From positions 372,001-436,000 of the forward strand of contig CAVTND010000010.1 of the NCBI GenBank assembly GCA_963735955.1: DNA of 64,000 nt, read 5' to 3'. The position numbers and the translations under genes were made by a program. Each line of letters starts with the position of its first letter. Positions within the stretch are counted from its first letter, which is position 1. A model generated the notes under the pieces. It had not been told where the DNA came from. It saw only the letters and a program-made list of their open reading frames with translations, and searched no databases. Positions 55,322 through 62,997 of the stretch are shown in pieces. This stretch comes from CAVTND01 sp963735955 (GTDB lineage: Bacteria > Pseudomonadota > Gammaproteobacteria > Burkholderiales > Burkholderiaceae_F).

Positions 55322-56161
55322 TCAGGGGGCGGCTGCCCATTCCGGTGGGCTGACCCGCAACCAGTGGTCCGCACCTGACGGCGCGGCAGCGTCGTAGTGC
55401 TCGTGCTCGCGCTTGTCCTCGGGCGGTTCGCCGGGATCGACGACATAGTCGATGCCTGCGGTGGTGTCGTCACCGCGCGCCCGCATCGCATTGACCGCAA
55501 CGCGGACCAGTTCCCTGCCACTGGTGCAGCCCAGCTCGAAGCTGGTGGAGCGGATGGCACCCGCGGCCAGCAATGCGACCTGTGCGCCAGAATCGCGGCT
55601 TACTGCGAAGACGACACGACGTCCGGTCAAACGAGTCCGCTGAGCATTGAAGACGGCGACAAACTCACCCGTGACGGACCGGGTCGACAGTCCTTCCTGC
55701 GCCAGGACTGCGCGCAAATGAGAGAGCGACTCCCGCGAGATCCCCATCGCCAGAACACTGTTTCCGTCGCGCTGCCATTGCCAACTCACTTCAAGCGCAT
55801 CGGCACGGGAGCCGCCCACGTCGGCCAGTGTTGCGGCTGCAGCCGCCCTCGTCGCCTGCAGCGGCACATCCATTACATCGAGCTCGACAACGTCATACAG
55901 CAGCCATCGATCGGCGATCACCACGTCACATGCGAGTCCGCGAAGGGGACCGATCTCCGCGATCAGCGAATTCATAGCAGTGGCAAGCGCCTTGAGCGCC
56001 GCGTCGAAGCCTGACTCGATGTCAAAGTTTTCGCGCGCGCCTTGCAAGCGGCGAGCTTTCAGGAGGGAAAGAACGTCAACGGCAACATGCCGGTGCCCGA
56101 CATACACACGCAGGCGGCGTGTGAAGCGTTGCAGGCGAAGCTCAATCGCGCGTCGTGACAC
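55322..56161 (-). CDS. PilM/GspL-cytoplasmic-like actin-fold protein
   Basis: The roughly 279-residue protein has no membrane segment and fits by position the PilM/MshI-type cytoplasmic part of the assembly platform. Recognisable pieces are weak: VAVFNAQRTRLTGRRVVFAV resembles the PilM phosphate loop region. The start is uncertain; I use the GTG at 56161, which overlaps gspE by 20 bases. Length is short for PilM (about 350). Confidence 0.6.
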   Translation of the reverse strand: MSRRAIELRLQRFTRRLRVYVGHRHVAVDVLSLLKARRLQGARENFDIESGFDAALKALATAMNSLIAEIGPLRGLACDVVIADRWLLYDVVELDVMDVPLQATRAAAAATLADVGGSRADALEVSWQWQRDGNSVLAMGISRESLSHLRAVLAQEGLSTRSVTGEFVAVFNAQRTRLTGRRVVFAVSRDSGAQVALLAAGAIRSTSFELGCTSGRELVRVAVNAMRARGDDTTAGIDYVVDPGEPPEDKREHEHYDAAAPSGADHWLRVSPPEWAAAP

Positions 56162-57848
56162 GATTGATCTCCTCGAGCGTTGTTTCCCCCGCCAGGGCGG
56201 CGGCGACCGCGGCCTCGCGCAACGAGTGGTACCCGTTTTCTCGGGCGGCCTGCTTGATCCGAGCGAGCGGCGCCCGCTCCGACAACAGGTCGCGCAGCGC
56301 ATCAGTCAGTGGCAGCTTCTCTGCAATGGCCTTGCGCCCCTTGAAACCGGTGCCGCGACAGTGCGCACATCCGACCCCATGTTGGAAGTTCGCTGAGTCG
56401 CCGTGTTCAACGACCAAGTCGCGTCGCGCGAGCTGTGTTTCGGGCGGTTGGTAGCTTCGTATGCAGCGCTTGCAGTTCAGCCGGACAAGTCGTTGCGCCA
56501 CGATGCCCGACAGCGCCGACACGAAGCTGTAGGTGTCGACACCCATCGTGTTGAAGCGACCGATCACATCGAAGACGTTGTTCGCATGCACGCTGGTGAA
56601 CACCTGGTGGCCGGTCAATGCCGCCTGCACCGCGATCTGCGCGGTTTCCGCATCGCGGATCTCGCCGACCATGATCTTGTCCGGATCGTGTCGAAGAATC
56701 GAGCGCAGCCCACGGGCGAAAGTCAGACCCTTGCGCTCGTTCACCGGGATCTGCAGCACGCCGGGAACCTGATACTCGACCGGGTCTTCGATCGTGATGA
56801 TCTTGTCGAGGCCCGTGTTGACCTCGGTGAGCGCCGCGTACAGCGTCGTGGTCTTGCCGCTGCCGGTCGGCCCGGTTGCCAGGAGCAGTCCGTGCGGGGC
56901 CGCGGCGAGATCGCGGATGAAAGTCAGTGTGTCCGCGTCGAAGCCGAGATTGTCGAGACGCAGTGCGTTCCCGACTCGTGTCAGATGGCGGCGATCGAGG
57001 ATCCGCAGCACTGCATCCTCGCCGAACAGGTTCGGCATGACGGAAACCCGCAAATCGATTTCAACTCCATCGATCGCGACTTTGATGCGGCCATCCTGCG
57101 GTACGCGGCGCTCCGCGATATCGAGCTCGGCGACCACCTTGATGCGCGACAACGCCTGGTGTGCGGCTTCCAGCCCCTCCACCGTCCGGATCTGCACCAG
57201 CACACCATCGAGCCGATACTTGATGCTCAGTCCCTGTGAATTTGTCTCGAAGTGAATGTCACTCGCATCCGATTTCAGCGCATCGTGAATCGTGGAATCG
57301 ACCAATCGCACGATCTGGCTTTGCGAGGCGTTGATGGCAGTGATCGTGACCGACAGCGCGGTCGACGTCCGCGTGTCGGCCGCGCCCGCGGTCAGAGACA
57401 CGGCATCGAGCGCCCGCAGCGACCGTTCGGCGACGGCGAGATACGCCTGCAGGTCCGCGGCCATCACGAATGCCCAGGTCACTTTCTGGCGCGAACGCAC
57501 GCGGATCCGATTCGCGGCCCACGCCCGCGTATGCGTGTCGAGCGGATCGGACAGCGCCAGCAGCGTTCGATTTTCTCGGCGCAGCGCGACGCACTGCCGC
57601 TGCGAAGCTTCGACGAAGCTCACAAGCTCAAAGTCGGGAGTGCACGCGTGCAGCTGCTCCATCGAGAGCCACTCGAGGCCGAAATGCTCGGCAGCAAGCG
57701 GACCGAATTGCTCGGCCGGCAGCTCCAGCGACTGCGCGAGGTACTCGATCGCGCGCTGCTGCGGATTCGCGCGCCCCAGCGCCTCGCGCACGAGGGTCTC
57801 GGTGAGCGGTGCGGCGTCCTGGCCGTGTGCGGTCATCGCCCCGTCCAT
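56142..57848 (-). CDS. gspE: Type II secretion/type IV pilus ATPase GspE/PilB
   Basis: The 568-residue protein has the N1 domain, Walker A (GPTGSGKTTTLYAAL, about 325-340), the Asp box (IITIEDPVEYQ), Walker B (IMVGEIRDAETAQIAVQAAL) and a tetracysteine zinc site (CKRC near 458 and CAHC near 497). Such hexameric ATPases drive pseudopilus growth. Two start codons, 57848 and 57836, are close. It lies eight bases after gspF. Confidence 0.95.
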   Translation of the reverse strand: MDGAMTAHGQDAAPLTETLVREALGRANPQQRAIEYLAQSLELPAEQFGPLAAEHFGLEWLSMEQLHACTPDFELVSFVEASQRQCVALRRENRTLLALSDPLDTHTRAWAANRIRVRSRQKVTWAFVMAADLQAYLAVAERSLRALDAVSLTAGAADTRTSTALSVTITAINASQSQIVRLVDSTIHDALKSDASDIHFETNSQGLSIKYRLDGVLVQIRTVEGLEAAHQALSRIKVVAELDIAERRVPQDGRIKVAIDGVEIDLRVSVMPNLFGEDAVLRILDRRHLTRVGNALRLDNLGFDADTLTFIRDLAAAPHGLLLATGPTGSGKTTTLYAALTEVNTGLDKIITIEDPVEYQVPGVLQIPVNERKGLTFARGLRSILRHDPDKIMVGEIRDAETAQIAVQAALTGHQVFTSVHANNVFDVIGRFNTMGVDTYSFVSALSGIVAQRLVRLNCKRCIRSYQPPETQLARRDLVVEHGDSANFQHGVGCAHCRGTGFKGRKAIAEKLPLTDALRDLLSERAPLARIKQAARENGYHSLREAAVAAALAGETTLEEINRVTTRD

Positions 57849-57856
57849 GCGCGCCG

Positions 57857-59104
57857 TTACTGCAGGCCGGCTGCCAGTTCAAAGATCGGCATGTACATCA
57901 GCACGACGATCCCGCCGATGACCAGGCCGATGAAAATCATCAACACCGGTTCGATCAGCCGCGTCGCCACGTCGATCGCGCGCTCCAGATGATTTTCCTG
58001 GAACGCGGCGATGCGGCCGAGCGCTTCCGCCAGATTCCCGGTGCGCCCGGCCACTACCAGCATGCGCTCGGCGACGACGTCCGCAACCCCGGACGCTGCC
58101 ATCGCGGTACCGATCGACTGCCCTTCGGAGATCGACGTCATCGCGCCGGCTAACGCACGTTGATCTTCCGGCGTCAGCAGCGCGCCGCACATCGTCAGCG
58201 CTCTCAGGGCCGGGATTCCGCCGCCGACCAGCATCGCCGCAGTACGGAAGAACTGCGCCTGGCGGAACTGGCGAATCAGTGGCCCGATCACCCACAGCCG
58301 CTGCATCCCGGGCATCCGCCAACCGGTTCGATGACCACGAACCGCGATTGCAGCAGCAGCGGCCGCCAGGACGAAGGCGAACGCGCCGAACAGCCAGGGG
58401 TGCCCGGCAAGCGTGGTGCCCCAGTTCAGAAGCAGGCGCGAGGCTAGCGGTACTTCATGTGGTGCGCGTTCGATCAGCTGCGCGAATTTGGGCACAACGA
58501 ATCCGAGGAGGAACATCACGACGACGGATCCGACAGCAAGCAGGACGGCGGGATAGATCGCTGCTCCAATGAATCGACCGCGCAATGTGCGTAGCGCTGC
58601 CTGGTTTTCAGCGAAGCGTCGCAATGACGTGGGCAGGTCGCCTGTGTGTTCTGCAGCCGCCACCGCCGCGGTCAGCAGTTCCGGAAAGGCATCGCCCTCT
58701 TCGGCCAGCGCATGCGACAGCGGCAGTCCTTCGGTGACGGTCTCGGCGAGCCGATGCAGGAGCGCGCGCTGAGACGGCGAGGCTTCCTTGGCTTCCAGCG
58801 TATTCAGCGATTCGATGATTCCAAGCCCGGCGTCGAGCAGCGCGGCCAACTCGTGGGCGAATGAGCCGACATCCAGCCTCGAAGGCCCTTTGATCGACGT
58901 CAACCGAGGCAGAACAGCGACCGCGGACAGCCATGATCTCGCGTGACTGGCCGATGACGCCGGCACGACATCCAGCACGCGCAGTCCGCCGCGTTGCGCG
59001 GCTCGCGTCGCTTCCTCAGCGTTCGTGGCGTGGAGGCGCGCGGCGCGCACCTGGCCGCCTGGCCCGATGGCAACGACGTCGAACCAGGGTCCGGCCTGCC
59101 TCAT
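57857..59104 (-). CDS. gspF: Type II secretion inner-membrane platform protein GspF
   Basis: The 415-residue protein has an N-terminal cytoplasmic part and two GspF repeats (LAALLDAGLGIIESLNTLEA near 85 and TAAMLVGGGIPALRALTMCG near 290), with three membrane helices. It joins the ATPase to the pseudopilus. It overlaps gspG by four bases. Confidence 0.94.
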   Translation of the reverse strand: MRQAGPWFDVVAIGPGGQVRAARLHATNAEEATRAAQRGGLRVLDVVPASSASHARSWLSAVAVLPRLTSIKGPSRLDVGSFAHELAALLDAGLGIIESLNTLEAKEASPSQRALLHRLAETVTEGLPLSHALAEEGDAFPELLTAAVAAAEHTGDLPTSLRRFAENQAALRTLRGRFIGAAIYPAVLLAVGSVVVMFLLGFVVPKFAQLIERAPHEVPLASRLLLNWGTTLAGHPWLFGAFAFVLAAAAAAIAVRGHRTGWRMPGMQRLWVIGPLIRQFRQAQFFRTAAMLVGGGIPALRALTMCGALLTPEDQRALAGAMTSISEGQSIGTAMAASGVADVVAERMLVVAGRTGNLAEALGRIAAFQENHLERAIDVATRLIEPVLMIFIGLVIGGIVVLMYMPIFELAAGLQ

Positions 59105-59592
59105 GGCTTGTTCGCCGCCGTTTGCTCGGGCCAGGAGACGACGTCTGCTGCCTCGGCAGTTCCGCCCGGCTGACCGTCGGCGCCCAACGAGTAAAGGTCG
59201 TATTCGCCGTGTTCGCCCGGCGACTTGTACAGGTAGGAACGGCCCCAGGGATCAGGCGGTGCCGGCTTCTTCAGATACGGGCCCTGCCAGCGATCGACAT
59301 TGGCCGGCTTCTCGTACAGGGCCGTGAGTCCGAGTTCACTGGTCGGGTAGGTGCCAACGTCGAGCCGGTACTGGTCAAGTGCCTGTTCCAGCGACGCGAT
59401 CTGCGCCGCCGCTACTTTCGTGTTCGATTTGCTGAGCTGATTGAAATAGCGCGGCCCTACGAGACTGGCCAGCAGCCCGATGATCACGATGACGACCAGC
59501 AATTCGAGAAGGGTAAATCCCCGCGACCGCGGGAACGTACGGTCGGGTTTCTCCCATGACGGCCGCGGCTCCAGCGCTCGTAACGGCCTCAC
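59101..59592 (-). CDS. gspG: Major pseudopilin GspG
   Basis: The 163-residue protein has leader ending FPRSRG and helix FTLLELLVVIVIIGLLASLV with Glu at +5. The GspG body is classic: QIASLEQALDQYRLDVGTYP, then GLTALYEKP, PDPWGRSYLYKSPG and YDLYSLGADGQPGG with the calcium-site region. It is the first gene of the minus-strand operon that ends with a response regulator at 48596. Confidence 0.95.
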   Translation of the reverse strand: MRPLRALEPRPSWEKPDRTFPRSRGFTLLELLVVIVIIGLLASLVGPRYFNQLSKSNTKVAAAQIASLEQALDQYRLDVGTYPTSELGLTALYEKPANVDRWQGPYLKKPAPPDPWGRSYLYKSPGEHGEYDLYSLGADGQPGGTAEAADVVSWPEQTAANKP

Positions 59593-59762
59593 GGTTCCTC
59601 CCGGCTAGGCATGGTGGTCAAAACCCTCCTGCGCTCGGGATTCCGGCGTTGCCTACCCGGAGCAATTGCCCGCAGGGGGATCGGCCGCCACTCCGACGCA
59701 GAGCCGCCTTTATTGACTTGCCCGCTTAAGCTTTGATTAAGGCCGCTGCGCTCAAACCCGCA

Positions 59763-59785
59763 GTAGGGGATAGGCAGTTCCCTAC
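59763..59785. repeat. Inverted repeat GTAGGG-N11-CCCTAC at the kinase 3' end
   Basis: GTAGGG (59763-59768) is the reverse complement of CCCTAC (59780-59785), and CCCTAC is repeated at 59785-59790. It lies just past the stop of the sensor kinase and about 170 bases upstream of gspG. It may be a weak terminator or an operator for the secretion operon. Confidence 0.3.
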
Positions 59786-59786
59786 C

Positions 59787-61220
59787 CTACGACGACCGGG
59801 CGTTGCCGACAGCTTCGATGCTCTGAAGGAAGCGCACGACGACCCGCAGGCCGCCCAGGGCTGAATCGGAAAGGTTGATCTGCGCGCCGTGTATCCGGAC
59901 CACGCTTCGTACGATCGAAAGCCCGATGCCGCAGCCTTCCACACCGTCCGTCGCGAGTCGGTAGAAAGGTTCAAAGACGCGCTCGCGCTCCGCAGTTGGA
60001 ATGCCGGGACCGGAGTCTTCGACGGCAATGTAGGTCGCGGGGCCGTCCTGCCAGGTTTCGACCCTGACCGTTCCATGGTCCGGGGTATATCGCGCCGCGT
60101 TCTCGACGAGGTTGCGCAGGAGCGACGCAAGGCCGAGCTCGAGCCCGCGAACGATCGCGGGTTCAACCCGCAATTCGAGATTGATCTTCCGTTCCGCGAG
60201 CAGCGGGCGCAGATCGCTCAGCACCTGCGCAACGATTTGGTCGAGGTGGACGTAAACCAGCGAGCCCCATGCAGTCGGCAAGCTTTCGAAGCGCGCCAGC
60301 GTCAGCATCTGATCGATCATCCGCGACGCGCGTTCGACACAAACACCGAGTTGCTGCAGCGCCTCGTGCGTTCCGCCTGCAGAGCGGGCGCGGTCCGCGA
60401 CCTGCGCCTGGACGCGCACCGCGGCCAGCGGCGTGCGCAGCTCGTGCGCCGCGTGCGCCGAGAAGTTCCGCTCTGCCTCCAGCGCTCGCCTGGTACGCGT
60501 GAACAGACAGTTGATTGCGTCCAGCAGGGGTATCAACTCGCGTGGCGGATTGTCGGCAACGATCGGCTCGAGATCTGCGGGCGAGCGATTCACCAGTTGA
60601 TTCGCCGCCTGGTCGAGCGCGCTCGTCGCTCGCCCGAGCAACCAAACCTTGATCATCAGCAACGCCAGGATCGTGATGATGAAGCCGACTGCGAGCTGGG
60701 GACCGACGGTTGCGAGCACGAAGTCCAGCGGATCGGCCCGCTCGATCACCTGGATCTGCAGCGAGTGATCATTGTTCCACAGCGAGTAAACATAGTGCTC
60801 GACCCCGCCGATTTCGACTTCCTGATGGCCGTCAACCGCCAGGGACACAAAGGGCTCGCGTGTCGTATCGGCGCTGATCAGCACCAGCTTGCCGCTCTGG
60901 TCCCGCACCTGATAGCGAAACCGGCGATCAAGGGTGACCTCGGTTTCCACGTGAATGATGTCGCCCGGCCGGTCCGCCTGGATCTCTTCGATTTCATGCT
61001 CGGCGAAGCGCATGAGAACGCGCGCAAAATCCTCGAGGCTGGAAATGTGCAGGTGCTCGTTCTCCGCCAGCGCAGCCATCATGACCACGATGCCGCCGAC
61101 CAGCCAGGCTGCCACCGTCCCCGCCGCGGCGATAAGCATCACCCGTCGACGCAGCGACCATGCGTGCGCAACTCCAGCCCGCTGCTGTTCGCTCAACACG
61201 AAGAATCGTTCGGCGTTCAT
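59787..61220 (-). CDS. EnvZ/QseC-type membrane sensor histidine kinase
   Basis: The 477-residue protein has two membrane segments (about 27-50 and 168-195) around a periplasmic sensor region. A HAMP-like linker leads to the HisKA box with H259 (HAAHELRTPLAAVRVQ). HATPase motifs are NLVENAARYTPD, EDSGPGIP and GCGIGLSIVRSV. No OmpR-type regulator gene is adjacent; the operon downstream encodes the secretion machine. The periplasmic signal is unknown. Confidence 0.92.
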   Translation of the reverse strand: MNAERFFVLSEQQRAGVAHAWSLRRRVMLIAAAGTVAAWLVGGIVVMMAALAENEHLHISSLEDFARVLMRFAEHEIEEIQADRPGDIIHVETEVTLDRRFRYQVRDQSGKLVLISADTTREPFVSLAVDGHQEVEIGGVEHYVYSLWNNDHSLQIQVIERADPLDFVLATVGPQLAVGFIITILALLMIKVWLLGRATSALDQAANQLVNRSPADLEPIVADNPPRELIPLLDAINCLFTRTRRALEAERNFSAHAAHELRTPLAAVRVQAQVADRARSAGGTHEALQQLGVCVERASRMIDQMLTLARFESLPTAWGSLVYVHLDQIVAQVLSDLRPLLAERKINLELRVEPAIVRGLELGLASLLRNLVENAARYTPDHGTVRVETWQDGPATYIAVEDSGPGIPTAERERVFEPFYRLATDGVEGCGIGLSIVRSVVRIHGAQINLSDSALGGLRVVVRFLQSIEAVGNARSS

Positions 61221-61765
61221 GGCTCGTTCGCAGGCTCAGCCCGCGCACATTCCCGCGTTGAGCAACGTGACCCGACCTGAAATCCCGGCGATGGCATAAC
61301 CGTCGCCCAACGACGGCCAATCGTCATGCTCTTCCTGGAACCCGTTTGACGCCTGCAAACTCCCAGCGCAACCTCGACTCCGCTTGGCAAAGGCCACAAG
61401 GAACGGTGTATCGGAAGAACAGCAAGCAACAATCATGCCCCTCGCAGCAAGCGGTTGAATTCCTGAGCTTTTGACTCTGCCACCGTGAGGTCGGCGGCAA
61501 GCAGTGGAAAGAACTCCGACGCTCAAGGCAGCGAACTCGAAAGCGAAAGGCCGGGCGATCGCGCCTTCCCTTCAACCCACCCCCATGTAGAAGGGGCAGA
61601 TTAGTACTAACCCCATCCCAAGGATAGGTAGTCCGAGCGGATATTGCTGATCTTTCTCAAGGATCGGACCCGCGGGCGTTAGGTCATGGCGATTCCAGGA
61701 TCGATGACGACACCTCGGCGTGAGCGCATGTTGTCGCGCGTTCGGCGACGCCGCGCAGCCGCAAC
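61221..61765. other. Intergenic region with a palindrome, no recognised gene
   Basis: These 545 bases show no recognisable coding frame. TTAGTACTAA, a perfect ten-base palindrome, is at 61601-61610, and GGATAGGTAGTCCG is at 61622-61635. The region may hold the kinase promoter and regulator sites. The response regulator upstream ends at 61766. Confidence 0.5.
61601..61610. promoter_or_regulatory. Palindrome TTAGTACTAA
   Basis: A perfect ten-base palindrome sits in the gap between the third response regulator and the EnvZ-type kinase. It resembles half-site arrangements of FixJ/NarL regulators and is close to the AGGTAGTCC stretch at 61626-61634. Confidence 0.3.
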
Positions 61766-62404
61766 TCAACGCGGCACGAGGTCGTGCCTTATGGCGTAGC
61801 GAACCAGTTCGGCGACGCCGGCAACCTGGAGCTTCCTGAGCACACTCGCCTTGTGGCTGCTGATAGTCTTTTCGCTGAGCGCGAGTTCGTCGGCGATGTC
61901 CGCGCCGCGCTTTCCTGCCACCAGCAAGCTGAACACTTCGAATTCGCGGTGCGACAGCCGCATGTGGTCGGGCTGACCAGAATCGCTGCCGACAAAGTCG
62001 AACGCCTGCCGCTCCGCGACCGCGGGGCAGATGTATCTCCCTCCGGCCGCGAGGCGCCGGACGGCAGCAACCAGTTCCTTCGCTGTGCTTTCCTTGGTGA
62101 TGTAGCCATCGGCGCCCGCGTGTAGCGCCGGCAGCAGGTAAGGGTCCTGCACGCCGAGGCTCATCAGCAGGGTGCGGACCGCCGGCTGCAGCTCCTTGGC
62201 GTCCTTGATCAGTGAAATACCGCCGCGCTCCGGCAAGGATTGCTCGAGCACAGCAACATCGATCCGACGGGAGTTGAGCACACCAATCACCCCGGTGTCG
62301 TCTTCGGCTTCGGCCGACACCTCAAAGTCGTCGACATCCGCGAGCAGGCGTCCGAGTCCCTGCCGAAACATCGTACGTCGGTCGGCAATCAGCAATCGGA
62401 TCAT
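61766..62404 (-). CDS. NarL/LuxR-type regulator with Glu at the phosphorylation site
   Basis: The 212-residue protein has the receiver fold, but the phospho-acceptor is E54 (AVLEQSLPERGG) and the acidic pair is D8-R9 (IADRRT) instead of two acids. The receiver lysine remains (GYITKEST). The GerE HTH is intact (LSHREFEVFSLLVAGKRGAD, then SEKTISSHKASVLRKL). Glu can mimic phosphorylated Asp, so the protein may be constitutively active or respond to another signal. It diverges from the SCO-like and large-protein genes. Confidence 0.88.
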   Translation of the reverse strand: MIRLLIADRRTMFRQGLGRLLADVDDFEVSAEAEDDTGVIGVLNSRRIDVAVLEQSLPERGGISLIKDAKELQPAVRTLLMSLGVQDPYLLPALHAGADGYITKESTAKELVAAVRRLAAGGRYICPAVAERQAFDFVGSDSGQPDHMRLSHREFEVFSLLVAGKRGADIADELALSEKTISSHKASVLRKLQVAGVAELVRYAIRHDLVPR

Positions 62405-62564
62405 TGTTGCCCCTCCCCCCGGCGCTGCCGATGCGTCTCGCGCATCACGGATGGCGTACGCGTTTTGTCCGCATTCCCTTCGTGCGCCATTTCTTGATGC
62501 GCAGACTAATCACTCAGGCGCGCAGACGCGCCGGCAGAACAAAGCATTGGCTGGGTCGGTATTT

Positions 62565-62572
62565 ACTACTTA
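62565..62572 (+). promoter_or_regulatory. ACTACTTA motif, copy 1 in the divergent region
   Basis: The 8-mer equals the one at 46453-46460 upstream of the transglycosylase. It is followed by GGTCC. It lies about 210 bases upstream of the SCO-like start. Candidate binding half-site for one of the NarL-type regulators. Confidence 0.35.
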
Positions 62573-62676
62573 GGTCCTGGGTAACTCACCTACCTCGATG
62601 CACCGAGAGCTGGAGTTTTCGGCACACACACACATCGTGCAGTGCAGTGGCAGTTCGGAAATCTCCGACGAACAGG

Positions 62677-62684
62677 TAAGTAGT
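62677..62684 (-). promoter_or_regulatory. ACTACTTA motif, copy 2 (reverse orientation)
   Basis: TAAGTAGT in the context GGTAAGTAGTCC lies about 95 bases upstream of the SCO-like start. It mirrors copy 1 across about 105 bases, a layout compatible with looping or with one site for each divergent promoter. Confidence 0.35.
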
Positions 62685-62776
62685 CCGACTTTCGTTTCAT
62701 GGTCCTTCCCCCTACTCGCTCGCCAGCTATCGCAATTAGCGTTCGCCCGAGATCGACGGGATCGGGGGAGTTCTGC

Positions 62777-62995
62777 ATGGACATGTCTTCAGCGCTGTTA
62801 CGACGAGTGCTCGCGCTCGCCGCCTGCGCAGTCATCCCCGCAGGCTATGCACACGATTCATCCGATCCGCATGCGCACCACCACGCCGCAGCCGCCAAGA
62901 CAATCCGTTCGATCGCGGAGTACGTCGGCGTGCCGGATGCCTCGGTCGCGATGATTCCGTCTTGCTTGAACTCGCCCAGCCCCACGGGAGCGTGA
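62777..62995 (+). CDS. Truncated SCO1/SenC-like leader peptide or small His-rich exported protein
   Basis: The 72-residue product has a signal peptide (ends near AGYAH), a His-rich patch (HDSSDPHAHHH) and the segment TIRSIAEYVGVPDASVA, which resembles the lead-in (YxVPDVxLV) of SCO copper chaperones. The thioredoxin fold and the CxxxC copper motif are missing; the frame stops after LNSPSPTGA. A strong Shine-Dalgarno (GGGGGAG) precedes the ATG. It looks like a SCO-type gene cut short by a deletion or shift; a genuine small His-rich protein is the alternative. Confidence 0.5.
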   Translation: MDMSSALLRRVLALAACAVIPAGYAHDSSDPHAHHHAAAAKTIRSIAEYVGVPDASVAMIPSCLNSPSPTGA

Positions 62996-62997
62996 AT

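Larger units (their letters stand above)
62405..62776. other. Divergent regulatory region with two ACTACTTA motifs
   Basis: No gene is seen in these 372 bases. ACTACTTA is at 62565-62572 and its reverse complement TAAGTAGT at 62677-62684. The region lies between the Glu-receiver regulator (leftward) and the SCO-like/large-protein genes (rightward) and is the natural place for their promoters. Confidence 0.5.

Noticed and set aside
59889..61280. 463-codon plus-strand frame opposite the EnvZ/QseC-type kinase
   Set aside because: The kinase motifs on the minus strand are complete. The plus-strand frame has no family features.
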